From assembly GCA_019752555.1 (NCBI GenBank), contig JAIELY010000003.1, positions 1 through 64,000 on the forward strand: a stretch of DNA of 64,000 nucleotides, written 5' to 3'. Below, piece by piece: positions 35,564 through 45,320 of this stretch (positions are counted from its first letter, which is position 1; every line of letters starts with the position of its first letter). The stretch is from Rhabdochlamydiaceae bacterium (lineage in GTDB: Bacteria; Chlamydiota; Chlamydiia; Chlamydiales; Rhabdochlamydiaceae). The notes beneath the pieces are model-generated. The model worked only from the letters and a program-made list of their open reading frames with translations, was not told the origin of the DNA and searched no databases. The translations under genes were made by a program, and so were the position numbers.

Positions 35564-38413
35564 ATGTCTAAACTTCCCGATCCCTTCCACACCTTAAGGT
35601 CCCTCAACAACGATGAGAGCAAAGTCTATTACTCTCTACCGGCTCTCGAAGAAGCGAAACTTGGCAAGATCTCTCGGCTCCCAGTTTCCATTCGGATCAT
35701 GCTTGAGTCTGTTTTGCGCAATTGCGATGGAGAAAAGGTCACAGAAGAGGATGTCAGACGACTTGCACAGTGGAGCCCTTTGCAAAACTTGGCAGGAGAT
35801 GTTCCTTTTGTCGTAGCTCGCGTGATTTTACAAGATTTTACCGGAGTGCCTCTTCTTGTCGATCTTGCTGCGATGCGCGACGCAGTGGCAGCGCAAGGCT
35901 TTGATCCGACACTGATCGAGCCGCAAGTGCCAGTCGATCTTGTTGTCGACCATTCGGTACAAGTTGACAGAGCTGGAACAGAAGATGCCTTTTTGTTTAA
36001 TCTTAAAGTAGAATTCGAGCGGAATAAAGAGCGGTATGCCTTTTTAAAATGGGGACAAGAGGCGTTTAAAACATTTCAGGTAGTGCCCCCTGGAATTGGC
36101 ATTGTGCACCAGGTTAATCTCGAGCATATCGCCTCTGTTGTCACCTCCAAAGAGGTAAACGGCAAAACTCTTTTCTATCTCGACACTCTCGTGGGAACGG
36201 ACTCTCATACAACGATGATCAATGGTCTTGGTGTTGTCGGATGGGGAGTTGGAGGGATCGAAGCTGAAGCTGCGATGCTAGGTCAGCCGGTTTCGATTGA
36301 AACTCCAGAGGTGATTGGCGTGCTTCTCGAGGGAAAGCTGCAAAAAGGGGTCACTGCGACCGATTTAACGCTACGCATTACAGAGTTGCTTCGCAAAGAA
36401 AAGGTGGTTGGCAAATTTGTTGAATTTTTTGGAGAGGGAGCCTCGAGTCTAACAGTTGCTGACCGAGCGACAATCGGCAACATGGCCCCTGAATATGGAG
36501 CTACGATGGGATTTTTTCCTGTCGATGAAAAAACTCTCGATTATCTTAAAATCACAGGACGCTCTCTTGAACAGATTAGCCAAGTCAAAGCCTACCTTAG
36601 CGCACAGAAACTCTTTGGCATTCCGCGCAAGGGCGAGGTCGATTACACCAAAGTGCTGACACTTGATCTCAACACAGTAAAACCGTGTGTATCGGGTCCT
36701 AAGCGTCCTCAAGATCGTATCGATTTGAGCGATCTCAAACAAAAATTCCATCAACTCCTCAAAGAGCCCGTTGCAACAGGCGGCTATGGCAAGACAGAGA
36801 ACCTGCCGCGTCTACTTGTCCGTTCCGATGGAACGTTTCATTTAAGCGAGGGGCATGTGACAGGAGGCAGTGATCAAATCAACACGGATGATACGACATC
36901 GAAATGGAGCGAATCGGAGATGGTTGAAAATCGCCCCTTTACGCAAGCAATCGCCAATCCTGGCTACTGCCAGGTTCCTTGCGATGTGGTTCTCAATCAT
37001 GGCTCAATTGTCATTGCAGCTATCACAAGCTGCACGAATACGAGCAATCCGAGTGTGATGATCGGTGCTGGCATCGTGGCAAAAAAGGCGGTCGAAAGAG
37101 GGCTTTCGGTAAGTCACATGGTCAAGACCAGTTTAGCTCCAGGCTCGCGCGTTGTTACCGATTATCTTGCCAAAACAGACTTGCAAAAATACCTCGATCA
37201 ATTGGGCTTCCAGCTTGTTGCCTACGGATGCACCACCTGTATTGGCAACAGCGGTCCCTTGGAAGAGCATATTGAAACCGCAATCAAACAGTATGATGTC
37301 ATTGCAGCGAGTGTGTTAAGTGGAAATCGCAACTTTGAGGCGCGGATCCACAGCTCTGTCAAAGCAAACTTCTTAATGTCGCCGCCTCTTGTGGTGGCCT
37401 ATGCGATCGCAGGCAGAATCGATATCGACTTTGAAAATGAACCTCTCGGAAAAGACGCCTCTGGTATGCCCGTTTATTTGAGAGATCTTTGGCCCACAGA
37501 AGAAGAGATCCAAGAAGCGATGCAGAAAGGAGTGCAGGCCTCGATGTTTCAAAACCGCTACGCCCACATCATGGAAGATAACCCCATTTGGAAAGAGATT
37601 GCAGGTTCAAAAGGCGCTCAGTATCCCTGGGATATGAAAAGCACCTATATTCAGCAGCCTCCCTACTTTGAAGGCTTCACTCCAAAGCCAGCACAGCGCC
37701 CTGAACTTAACAACATGCGCTGTCTTGCTCTGTTTGGCGATTCGGTCACAACCGATCACATCTCGCCAGCGGGCGCATTCCGTGCCACTTCGCCAGCCGG
37801 CGAGTATCTTCTCTCTTTGGGCATTAAAGAAGGGGAGTTTAACAGCTATGGAAGCAGAAGGGGCAATCACCACATCATGATGCGCGGCACTTTTGCCAAC
37901 GTCAGAATCCGCAACAAAATGGCAGACGGCAAAGAAGGCGGCTTTACAAAGTTCATTCCCGATGGATCGATCCTCTCCATTTACGATGCCTGTCAGAAGT
38001 ATGGAAAAACAAAAACGCCGCTCATCATTTTTGCAGGCAAAGACTATGGCATGGGAAGTTCGCGCGATTGGGCTGCAAAGGGCACTTCATTGCTCGGCGT
38101 TCGTGTCGTGGTGGCTCAAAGCTTTGAGAGGATCCATCGCAGCAACCTCATCGGCATGGGCGTGCTTCCGCTTGAGTTTGCCGACGATAAGAGTTATGAA
38201 AGTTTTGGAATCACAGGCGAAGAATTGTTTAGCGTTCATGGACTTGAAAAGGGGATTAAGCCCCGCCAATTAGTCCAATTGGAACTCGATCGGAACGGAA
38301 AAAAAACACAAATCCCTCTTGTCTGCCGTATTGATACAACAACAGAGCTCGATTACTATCTCCATGGGGGAATTCTTCCTTACGTCCTTCGAGAACTCCT
38401 TCCATCCAAGTAG
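35564..38413 (+). CDS. acnA: Aconitate hydratase
   Basis: AcnA converts citrate to isocitrate in the TCA cycle using a [4Fe-4S] cluster. The 949-residue protein has the AcnA/IRP1 arrangement with [20 protein letters not shown] near 220, the cluster Cys in [13 protein letters not shown] and [12 protein letters not shown], and the mobile fourth domain with [30 protein letters not shown] and [16 protein letters not shown]. The human Chlamydia species lack the front part of the TCA cycle, so aconitase points to a Chlamydia-like bacterium with a fuller cycle. AGAGG precedes the ATG. A terminator hairpin follows. Confidence 0.97.
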   Translation: MSKLPDPFHTLRSLNNDESKVYYSLPALEEAKLGKISRLPVSIRIMLESVLRNCDGEKVTEEDVRRLAQWSPLQNLAGDVPFVVARVILQDFTGVPLLVDLAAMRDAVAAQGFDPTLIEPQVPVDLVVDHSVQVDRAGTEDAFLFNLKVEFERNKERYAFLKWGQEAFKTFQVVPPGIGIVHQVNLEHIASVVTSKEVNGKTLFYLDTLVGTDSHTTMINGLGVVGWGVGGIEAEAAMLGQPVSIETPEVIGVLLEGKLQKGVTATDLTLRITELLRKEKVVGKFVEFFGEGASSLTVADRATIGNMAPEYGATMGFFPVDEKTLDYLKITGRSLEQISQVKAYLSAQKLFGIPRKGEVDYTKVLTLDLNTVKPCVSGPKRPQDRIDLSDLKQKFHQLLKEPVATGGYGKTENLPRLLVRSDGTFHLSEGHVTGGSDQINTDDTTSKWSESEMVENRPFTQAIANPGYCQVPCDVVLNHGSIVIAAITSCTNTSNPSVMIGAGIVAKKAVERGLSVSHMVKTSLAPGSRVVTDYLAKTDLQKYLDQLGFQLVAYGCTTCIGNSGPLEEHIETAIKQYDVIAASVLSGNRNFEARIHSSVKANFLMSPPLVVAYAIAGRIDIDFENEPLGKDASGMPVYLRDLWPTEEEIQEAMQKGVQASMFQNRYAHIMEDNPIWKEIAGSKGAQYPWDMKSTYIQQPPYFEGFTPKPAQRPELNNMRCLALFGDSVTTDHISPAGAFRATSPAGEYLLSLGIKEGEFNSYGSRRGNHHIMMRGTFANVRIRNKMADGKEGGFTKFIPDGSILSIYDACQKYGKTKTPLIIFAGKDYGMGSSRDWAAKGTSLLGVRVVVAQSFERIHRSNLIGMGVLPLEFADDKSYESFGITGEELFSVHGLEKGIKPRQLVQLELDRNGKKTQIPLVCRIDTTTELDYYLHGGILPYVLRELLPSK

Positions 38414-38432
38414 TTAAACATATATTTAATTC

Positions 38433-38464
38433 AAGGCTTTTCCTTAATTTTAGGAAAAGCCTTT
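38433..38464 (+). terminator. Terminator of acnA
   Basis: AAGGCTTTTCCT (38433-38444) pairs perfectly with AGGAAAAGCCTT (38452-38463), loop 7. The T run after the stem is short (TTTGT). Confidence 0.75.
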
Positions 38465-38491
38465 GTCAATAAATCCTCACTTTGCTAAAGT
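38463..38491 (+). promoter_or_regulatory. Promoter of the tRNA-Met pair
   Basis: TTGTCA (38463-38468) and TAAAGT (38486-38491) are 17 bases apart and lie 25 bases before the first tRNA. The -35 box touches the end of the acnA terminator stem. Confidence 0.55.
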
Positions 38492-38516
38492 TTGCTTTCA
38501 AATTTGGAAAGTTTAT

Positions 38517-38589
38517 CGCGGGGTGGAGCAGTGGTTAGCTCGTTGGGCTCATAACCCAAAGGCCGGAGGTTCGAATCCTTCCCCCGCTA
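38517..38589 (+). tRNA. Initiator tRNA-fMet (anticodon CAU)
   Basis: The anticodon loop is CTCATAA flanked by GGG and CCC, the three G-C pairs of an initiator tRNA. The first acceptor pair is C1-U72, a mismatch, again as expected for initiators. T arm GGAGGTTCGAATCCTTC; no encoded CCA. Confidence 0.9.
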
Positions 38590-38598
38590 TTTTTCTTG

Positions 38599-38672
38599 GG
38601 CGGCATAGCTCAGTTGGTTAGAGCAACGGAATCATAATCCGTGGGTCGTTGGTTCAAGTCCGACTGCCGCTA
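38599..38672 (+). tRNA. tRNA-Met (anticodon CAU)
   Basis: Acceptor GGCGGCA/TGCCGCT, anticodon stem ACGGA/TCCGT around ATCATAA (anticodon CAT), T arm GTTGGTTCAAGTCCGAC. It is ten bases after the initiator gene, so probably co-transcribed. A CAU anticodon can also be lysidine-modified tRNA-Ile2; elongator Met is preferred but not proven. Confidence 0.88.
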
Positions 38673-38784
38673 TTCCTCATTTTCAAACACCGATATCTTC
38701 TTCGACCTTCACTCATTTTCAATTTTTCAGATCACTCAAATCCGAGGCTGTGAGTCAGTCCTTTAGCGCGTCCCTGAACTGCAA

Positions 38785-38825
38785 GGGATATATAGTGGTT
38801 CCGGTTGAACGATAACTATATACCC
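38785..38825. repeat. Inverted repeat with inner hairpin
   Basis: GGG-A-TATATAGT (38785-38796) pairs with ACTATATACCC (38815-38825) with one bulged A, and the loop contains GTTC-CGGTT-GAAC, itself a small hairpin. It lies between the tRNA pair and the 3' end of the ankyrin gene. No T run follows on either strand. Confidence 0.6.
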
Positions 38826-38846
38826 ATACAAGCTGCCAGCTTGCTT

Positions 38847-41147
38847 CTAAAGGATCGAGCAAGAGCTAGGCTCAAAGTCGCTACCATTTTTCTTCAAGTA
38901 GCTAACAATTTCCTTATGGCCAAATTGATCAGCAATCCACGCAGGTTCGTCATGATGATTCCTCCTCACCTTCTGATTTCCTTTAGAGTTTATATATTCA
39001 ACAGACTTGACTCCATCCGGGTGAATACTTGCCCCTCCTTCCACCAGCACTTTGACGATCTCCAGTTCGCCCCTGGCACAGGCTAGCTGTAATGCTGTGT
39101 AGCTCCTTCCTTTGAGTTTGTCTGATGAGGGTTCCGGCCATCCCTGTGGTGAGGCGATAGTTACACGGACTCGCGCTTCTGTCGAGGCCCCTGATTCTAG
39201 GAGAGCCTTAGCGACATTGACTGAGCCAAATATACTAGCATTGTGTAGAGGCCCCATCTCGGATTCATCTTCACGACTTAACAACTCAGCTGGTATGCTG
39301 CCGTTATAACGTCTACCAACAGCTCTTATCGTTTGCTCTAGGTCAAGCATTCCTGCCTTAGCCATATCCTTAAAAGTAACGGGAGTTCCAACCTCAACCA
39401 GCGCAGCTGCCGCTGCATCTAAGCGCATATCTAATGCATACTCAAAGAGAGTTTGGTTGTCAGTGTTCCTTTCCAATAAGCAATCCGTTCCAGGAATAGC
39501 CCTAAACCGGGAGACAAGATACTTCAGAGTATCCACTTGGTTGTTCCAGGCTGCGATGTGTAGAAGAGTCTCATTACGATCATTTTGGGTGAAGAGCAGT
39601 TCTGGATTCCATTCGAGCAGCTGCTCCATGGACTCTGGTTGATAGGTGGAACAGAGGAATTCTAGGTTTTCAGGGAGCTTGGCTCCGGCATCCCGCAGAA
39701 TACGCATGACCTCTACGTGCCCATGAAAGGCAGCAACCCCTAAGGCTGGGACCAACTTCCGGCGCCAGGAGGTGAAATGCGAGCGAGTCTTAAGGCATTT
39801 GGTTGAGATGTCATATTTAGCTCCTGCATCTAGAAGTAAGCGGACCACGACCGCATGGCCTCTTTCAGCCGCGAGGATCAACGGGGTATCCCCGTTTCCA
39901 TTCATCGCATTGATCGTGCGCTTAGCCCAGTAAGAGCTCAAAAGCTGCTTAACCACTGTTGGCTGACCGCTTTGCGCGGCACAATGTAGAGCCATTTGCC
40001 CACGTGAATTGCGCTTATCACCCGATACGATCAGTTCATTCACGACCTCTACATGTCCTGCTGAAGCCGCTAGCGTCAATGCATCCACTTGCTCCCCCGT
40101 TAATGCACGCATCGAGAGCATTTTCACGCAGGCCGTATGCCCACGCCATGCACAGATTGATAAGAGATCTAAGGAACTAGAGAGTCGGAAAATATCCTCA
40201 ATATCCGGATGAAAATCCTTCCTAACAGTGAGCTTATGAAGGTCGACTCCTTGAAAAGCGAAGAATTTTAGGATGTGCTTATGGCCGTTCCATGCAGCAA
40301 ATACTGCTGGATGATTTTTAAATACTGTACGTCCCTTCACAAGCGTCTGCACCAACTCTAAATTGCCAAGCTCTGCAGCGATATCAAGAGGTTCGCGTTG
40401 CCGTCCATCAACTTCCAACTGACTCCAGCCATTATTGAGGAGCAACTGCACGACATCTACGGCTCCCTCCCATACTGCAACATGCATTAAGGTGTTGCCG
40501 TCGTCATTTTTAGCGAGGCCACGGTACAGTTGACAGCAGAACTTTAGTTCGTCCTTAACGCTCAGTGGCTTAGCTGGGCTTCGCAATGCTTGATCAATGG
40601 GTTGTGTTTTGCATCTCTCCAGTAAAATTTCCCGAGGGGTGAGTCCAAGATCGTTCCGGCAGGTCTCTAAATGGGGAGCTTGTTTCAACAAAACGTTATA
40701 AGTTTCTAGATCTCCACAATTAGCCGCGACGTGTAAAACGTTATTTGAGCCTTTACTGAGGACTTGAAGGCATTTCTCAGGTTGACAATCCAAAAACACT
40801 TTAACGAGCTCCGCCCTTCCAGCTCTCACGGCCATGAGAAAAGGTAGACCCTTTGGCTTCCAACGTAAAAGAGTCTGTACGAAACGCTGCATCGTGGCAC
40901 GCAATGCGAGTTCTAGTGCAGCCTCTTTCACGCGCAATGCGGCCTCTGCCTCATGGATGATTTCCTGCCGCAGCAGAGCAATCTCCGACGATGAGCCATC
41001 ATCCTGCTGAGTCAATGTGGTAGAACTTGATGGTGTTACTGATGAAATCGCTGAGGACAAACGAGGACAGTCTACGTTGAAAGAGTCTTGAGAAGAGTAT
41101 TTAACGGGGTAAGAAGATGAACTCGAAGACAAAGCCGTTGTTGACAT
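38847..41147 (-). CDS. Ankyrin-repeat protein with C-terminal CaaX box CSIL
   Basis: The 766-residue protein has a Ser/Thr-rich N-terminus (1-60), a helical linker, then about a dozen or more ankyrin-type repeats across most of the rest (for instance GNTLMHVAVWEGAVDVVQLL, GDTPLILAAERGHAVVVRLL, YTALQLACARGELEIVKVLV). The C-terminus is DFEPSSCSIL, ending in a CaaX box (C-S-I-L); a terminal Leu is the signal for geranylgeranyltransferase I. There is no signal peptide. By eye the gene is more GC-rich than its AT-rich surroundings, which may reflect transfer from a host or another symbiont. AAAGG precedes the ATG. Analogy: Legionella AnkB is an ankyrin effector prenylated by host enzymes through a CaaX box. 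The repeat architecture is certain, host targeting is inference. Confidence 0.85.
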   Translation of the reverse strand: MSTTALSSSSSSYPVKYSSQDSFNVDCPRLSSAISSVTPSSSTTLTQQDDGSSSEIALLRQEIIHEAEAALRVKEAALELALRATMQRFVQTLLRWKPKGLPFLMAVRAGRAELVKVFLDCQPEKCLQVLSKGSNNVLHVAANCGDLETYNVLLKQAPHLETCRNDLGLTPREILLERCKTQPIDQALRSPAKPLSVKDELKFCCQLYRGLAKNDDGNTLMHVAVWEGAVDVVQLLLNNGWSQLEVDGRQREPLDIAAELGNLELVQTLVKGRTVFKNHPAVFAAWNGHKHILKFFAFQGVDLHKLTVRKDFHPDIEDIFRLSSSLDLLSICAWRGHTACVKMLSMRALTGEQVDALTLAASAGHVEVVNELIVSGDKRNSRGQMALHCAAQSGQPTVVKQLLSSYWAKRTINAMNGNGDTPLILAAERGHAVVVRLLLDAGAKYDISTKCLKTRSHFTSWRRKLVPALGVAAFHGHVEVMRILRDAGAKLPENLEFLCSTYQPESMEQLLEWNPELLFTQNDRNETLLHIAAWNNQVDTLKYLVSRFRAIPGTDCLLERNTDNQTLFEYALDMRLDAAAAALVEVGTPVTFKDMAKAGMLDLEQTIRAVGRRYNGSIPAELLSREDESEMGPLHNASIFGSVNVAKALLESGASTEARVRVTIASPQGWPEPSSDKLKGRSYTALQLACARGELEIVKVLVEGGASIHPDGVKSVEYINSKGNQKVRRNHHDEPAWIADQFGHKEIVSYLKKNGSDFEPSSCSIL

Positions 41148-41340
41148 ATAAACCTTTGTTTATGGATAGAGCGCATCATTTTTAAGCATCTCGGTAATTT
41201 CCAACAAGAGTTAAAAAATCATTAATTTCTAATTTTGACGATTTTCACGTTTGTGTCATTAGATCGCATCATAAATATTAAAACAAATTTAACTCTGGCA
41301 TTCTATGAATTCTAATTTAATCAAGTTATTAACCTGTTGG

Positions 41341-41499
41341 TTACTTGCTTCTGACAACTTGTCTAGGTCTCTCTTCAACTGCTAACTCAATAGCGGTGTC
41401 ATTTTCTCCAAAAGCCACCTGTGTTCGATTCGAAGTCTCTTTAGATGATTCATACTCTCTGATCTCAAAGTAGAGTGATTGATGATGAAATTGAAGTTG
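41341..41499 (-). pseudogene. Possible remnant of a coding region (C-terminal fragment)
   Basis: The frame is open from 41499 after a TGA at 41500-41502 to a TAA at 41341-41343. The peptide contains SLYFEIREYESSKETSNR and GENDTAIELAVEERPRQVV, well balanced in composition and rather ankyrin-like at the end. There is no start codon and no ribosome site, so if it was a gene it is a 3' fragment. Chance coding-like sequence cannot be excluded. Confidence 0.3.
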
Positions 41500-41633
41500 T
41501 CATAATTATCTCGTTTTAGTTCGTTTTAATTTCTGTGATTGTAATTATTTTTAGATTTTAACTGATTTTACTTCTTTGTAAGCGCTTAATTTTAAATTAA
41601 TTGCGTGTTTTAAAAACAATGATTGATGTAAAC

Positions 41634-41675
41634 AATTAAATGTTATATAATTAATTTAACAATTAACATTTAATT
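41634..41675. promoter_or_regulatory. Inverted repeat just before the protease 1 start
   Basis: AATTAAATGTTA (41634-41645) and TAACATTTAATT (41664-41675) form a perfect 12-bp inverted repeat with an 18-base loop, 12 bases before the ATG at 41688. The gene has no Shine-Dalgarno sequence, so the element may be an operator or an mRNA hairpin. AT-richness makes chance likelier than usual. Confidence 0.4.
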
Positions 41676-41687
41676 ATATAACGTAAA

Positions 41688-43217
41688 ATGTCATCGTTAA
41701 TAAAAACAAGTCACCCCGTCATGGGCAGTTGGGAAAAAGTCTATTGGACTAAGGGAGCTGCCGCTGCAGAATCCTACTGCGCTAGAAAAAGTGCTGGATG
41801 GGAATCGGCGGAAAGAACCGCGCAACACCTCTTAGAACTGAATCAACAGACAACTAGACATCCAAGGTTGAAAAACCAGCTGACATGGCTTAAAGCCGAT
41901 TATTCCAAGAAAAAGGAGCGTTATCAGAAAGAAGAAATGGATCCAGACCTGCTACCCATCGCGCAAAGAATTACAAATTGCAATCGAAGGGGGCAGCCTG
42001 GAAGAACCCCTTTCCATCGACCCAGTTTTAGAAAACGCTTTCAAACAGCTGAAAGCCTAGAGAAGTATGTTCTTGGAAAAGTGACGCAACATGAAAGATG
42101 TTATAATGTATTAAGAAATGCGCAGAAATTCTTGAGCTTAACTCCCACTCTTTCTGTGGAAATTAAAGAAATGAGGCGCTATCACCTGCGCGCTTATCGT
42201 AAGTGGTCGAGTCTTCGTGTCTGTGCATCAGAACTGCTGCCGATTGCAACGGTTCCTCCTTTAGAATTAATGAAGATCGAAAAAGTGCACGCAAGTGGTT
42301 ATCAGGGCGCTCGAGGCAGCTCTACCCTTTTTCATGAAAGTGGGGTTGACCATACCCATCCAGCACTTAAAGGCATCTATTTGACTCAAGATCTTATAGA
42401 GACTTCTCAAAGCTTTCATGGAACGCATGTTTGCGGGATTATTGCTGCCGCAGCGCCTCTAGGGCACATTGTGAGTTTGAATCGAGAAACTAGCCTGGCA
42501 TGGCAACGCCCTTTGAGTGGAATTATTAACTGGTCCGGCAGAGTCTCTTTCGATGAAAAAAAGTTGATGAGGGACTGGTATTCGAAATATTTTCCTGCGA
42601 CTGATGAAACATTAGTGATTCAATCTTGTGGAAATTTTGGGACTTTGGTGGATCGGAATGCTTTTGAGCTCAGTACATTTGTAAATCCCGTCTTAAGCGA
42701 TGCATCTAGAAGCTCCAGTTGGATTTTTGTGGTCAATTTACAACAAAATGGATTGTATCCAAGTCGATTGTCCAATTTACCGGGGAGAAGTTGTGCTGAG
42801 AGGGCGATTTGTGCAATCGGTACAGATATTTACTCTGCAGTTCCCAACAACGCATATGCAACAAAGAGTGGAACTTCAATGGCAGCTCCCTTTGTCACAG
42901 GTGTTGCCATGATGGTGCAAGGTGCCTTTCCAGGCTTGGGCATGGATGAAATCCGTTATGCACTTCTACACGGGGCAACGCCCATCATTATTGATGATTA
43001 TGGGATACCTCATCGGATTGAGCGTTGCCATTTAGCTGACTATTCTCAAGAACAGATTGCTCGCTCCCGAGAAATTTTTGGGATGGGATTGCTCAATGCG
43101 GAAGGGGCTATGTCTGTGGCCTCTGAATTAAGCCGTATGAAAGATCAAATCCTTGAAGATCAGAAAAGACAGGCTCAGGATCTGTTTGAAAGAGTCTGGG
43201 GGACTGCTACAGCTTAA
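41688..43217 (+). CDS. Subtilase-like protein 1, Glu at the usual catalytic Asp position
   Basis: This 509-residue protein has no signal peptide. Residues 1-200 form a helical, Arg/Lys-rich N-terminal region not seen in ordinary subtilases. The S8 domain follows: the position of the catalytic Asp reads Glu217 (FHESGVDHTHP where the family has ID[ST]G), the His is His244 (FHGTHVCGI), the oxyanion Asn is Asn316 (SCGNFG) and the Ser is Ser397 (SGTSMAAPFVTG). All but the Asp are present. Glu can sometimes serve a related role, but loss of activity is equally possible. It has a tandem paralogue 283 bases downstream. It would act inside the bacterium or, if secreted by type III, in the host. No ribosome site is visible. 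Confidence 0.85.
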   Translation: MSSLIKTSHPVMGSWEKVYWTKGAAAAESYCARKSAGWESAERTAQHLLELNQQTTRHPRLKNQLTWLKADYSKKKERYQKEEMDPDLLPIAQRITNCNRRGQPGRTPFHRPSFRKRFQTAESLEKYVLGKVTQHERCYNVLRNAQKFLSLTPTLSVEIKEMRRYHLRAYRKWSSLRVCASELLPIATVPPLELMKIEKVHASGYQGARGSSTLFHESGVDHTHPALKGIYLTQDLIETSQSFHGTHVCGIIAAAAPLGHIVSLNRETSLAWQRPLSGIINWSGRVSFDEKKLMRDWYSKYFPATDETLVIQSCGNFGTLVDRNAFELSTFVNPVLSDASRSSSWIFVVNLQQNGLYPSRLSNLPGRSCAERAICAIGTDIYSAVPNNAYATKSGTSMAAPFVTGVAMMVQGAFPGLGMDEIRYALLHGATPIIIDDYGIPHRIERCHLADYSQEQIARSREIFGMGLLNAEGAMSVASELSRMKDQILEDQKRQAQDLFERVWGTATA

Positions 43218-43499
43218 TGCCTTCGCCAGGTTCAATTGTCTGCATGCCGTCTGATGATTTCTGAGGATCTTCAAGCTGCCACAAGCGTCTTCTTTTAAAA
43301 CTTTTATGTATATTTAAATAATTTATTTAATCTGGTGTTTGTTGATTATGTGTATTTATTTGAGTTTGCAGCTTAGCTGTTAACCAATTCTCCGCGATTT
43401 ATTTGCAACTGTAAATAATTTCTTTATCTTTATTTTTATTGAGTATAATAAAAAGAATTAATATAATTAATTACATAATCATTTTATTTATTGGGTGTT

Positions 43500-45017
43500 A
43501 TGTCCTCATTAACAAGAACTGGTCTTTCAAGAATGGGTAGTTGGGAGAGAGTGTATTGGACTAAGGGAACTGCCGCTGCTGAGTCTTACTGCGCAAGAAA
43601 AAGCTCTGGATGGGAGTGGGCGGAAAGAGCGGCGCAGTATCTCTTAGAGCTCAATGAACAAACAACTAGACTCCCAAGGTTGAAAAGACAATTGAAAAAG
43701 CTTAAAACCGATTACTTCAACAAAAAAGCAAGTTATCAAAGAGAAGCGTTAGATCCCGACTGCAAAAGCATAACGGCTTTCTATCAAAGAGGACTGCCTG
43801 GTAGAACCCCTTTTCATATTCCCAGTTTTAGAAAACGCTTCCAAACAATTGAAAGCCTAAATGAGCATGTTGTCTGGAAAATCGCTCTACATAAGAGATG
43901 TTCTAAAGTAATAACGACTGTGCAGAAGCGTTTGACCTTAAGTCCTGCTCTTTCTGCAGACCTAAAAGAATTGCGACGCTATCACTTCCGAGCCCTGCGT
44001 AAATGGTCGGCACTTTCTATCAGTCGATCAGAACTTCTTCCTATGCCAAGAGGCAATCCTTACGAATTGATGAAGATCAACGCGATGCAAGCAAGTGGGT
44101 ATCTCGGTGCGCGAGCGGATGCTACGATTTTTTATGAAGAAATGATCGATCACACACATAACGCGATTAAAGACATCTATTTAACGAGAGAGCTTGTAGA
44201 TCCCGCAGTAGACCCTGGTTCCAACCTGCATGGAACGCATGTATGCGGCATTATTGCTGGGACCGCGCCGCTTGGAAAAATATTTAGTGCGGGTTGTAAA
44301 GTGGATCCGAAATGGCAACGCCCTTTGAGAGGAATCATTAATTGGTCCGGGTGTTTTTTAATGAAAGAGGCAGCTGATCCGTCCGCTTGGTACTCCACAT
44401 ATTTTTCCGATAAAGAGGACAAATTAGTGATTCAGTCTTGTGGAAATGAAGGGGTTGTGCTTGATCGGAATGCTTTCGAGTACAATACTATTGTGAATCC
44501 GGTTTTAAGTGATCCGTCTAGAAGCGCTAGTTGGATTTTTGTTGTGAATTTACAACAAAATGGATTGTATCCAAACCCATTCTCCAATTTACCAGGGAAA
44601 AGTTGTGCTGAGAGGGCGATTTGTGCAATCGGTACAGATATTTACTCCACAATTCCTGGCAACCAGTTTACAACAATGAGTGGAACTTCAATGGCAGCTC
44701 CTTTTGTCACAGGTGTTGCCATGATGATCCAAGGGGCCTTTCCTTTCTTAGGCATGGATGAAATCCGCTATGCGATTTTGCAAGGAGCAACACCTATTAT
44801 TATTGATTGTTACGGTGTGCCTCATCAGATTGAGCGTCGCCATTTAGCCAGTTATCCTGAGGAACAGATTGCTCGGTCTCGAGAGGTATTTGGGATGGGA
44901 TTGCTCAATGCGGAAGGGGCTCTTTCTATAGCATCTGAATTAAGCCGTATGAAAGATCAAATCAAAAAAGAGGCTCAGGACCTGTTTGAAAGAGTCTGGG
45001 GACCTAATAAAGCTTAG
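43500..45017 (+). CDS. Subtilase-like protein 2, tandem paralogue of protein 1
   Basis: This 505-residue protein matches the previous gene along its whole length; the start ATG 43500 (MSSLTRTG) is preferred to a TTG nine bases upstream because it aligns with MSSLIKTS of paralogue 1. His244 (LHGTHVCGI), Asn (SCGNEG) and Ser397 (SGTSMAAPF) are conserved, while the Asp position reads Glu213 in FYEEMIDHTH and the Gly that follows the Asp in most subtilases is Met here. So both copies share Glu, and this one departs further from the consensus. The N-terminal 200 residues show the same KxxYWTKGxAAAESYCARKS block. Spacing of the two genes suggests separate promoters in AT-rich spacers. Confidence 0.85.
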   Translation: MSSLTRTGLSRMGSWERVYWTKGTAAAESYCARKSSGWEWAERAAQYLLELNEQTTRLPRLKRQLKKLKTDYFNKKASYQREALDPDCKSITAFYQRGLPGRTPFHIPSFRKRFQTIESLNEHVVWKIALHKRCSKVITTVQKRLTLSPALSADLKELRRYHFRALRKWSALSISRSELLPMPRGNPYELMKINAMQASGYLGARADATIFYEEMIDHTHNAIKDIYLTRELVDPAVDPGSNLHGTHVCGIIAGTAPLGKIFSAGCKVDPKWQRPLRGIINWSGCFLMKEAADPSAWYSTYFSDKEDKLVIQSCGNEGVVLDRNAFEYNTIVNPVLSDPSRSASWIFVVNLQQNGLYPNPFSNLPGKSCAERAICAIGTDIYSTIPGNQFTTMSGTSMAAPFVTGVAMMIQGAFPFLGMDEIRYAILQGATPIIIDCYGVPHQIERRHLASYPEEQIARSREVFGMGLLNAEGALSIASELSRMKDQIKKEAQDLFERVWGPNKA

Positions 45018-45320
45018 CAAAAGTAGTGCGCCCCAGCAAGACTGCTCGAGAGTGCAGCTGTTCATTTGATCTCTATTTTTTCCCAAAAGATAAGCTGTAT
45101 ATTGGCGTCTTTTTTATCCAATAGATGGCGACAATTGACACCAATAACATCCAAATAGAGCGACGCGCTTGTCTCTAGAAAAAGCAAAAATTTAGATGCT
45201 TGAGCAAAAAAAAACTGGCATTAATAAGTGCTAAATTTATCCACTTGATGGTTTAAGTAGATGCGTAAAATATCTCATTCTTGTTAGTCTATAAATGAAT
45301 CGACTAGCTGGAGGTGATCG
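45018..45320. other. Intergenic region, 303 bases
   Basis: Between protease 2 and the ATPase gene. I see no frame, RNA gene or clear terminator; the only strong signal is the ribosome site at its 3' end. Confidence 0.5.
45310..45319 (+). promoter_or_regulatory. Perfect Shine-Dalgarno sequence
   Basis: GGAGGTGATC is the full complement of the usual 3' end of 16S rRNA (GATCACCTCC), ending one base before the ATG at 45321. It is by far the longest anti-SD match noticed in this window. Confidence 0.85.

Larger units (their letters stand above)
41148..41687. other. Intergenic region, 540 bases, with possible gene remnant
   Basis: The spacer between the ankyrin gene and protease 1 is AT-rich, except for 41341-41499, where a minus-strand frame of 52 codons without ATG reads like coding sequence (see pseudogene entry). 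The 3' end carries an inverted repeat before the protease ATG. Confidence 0.5.
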
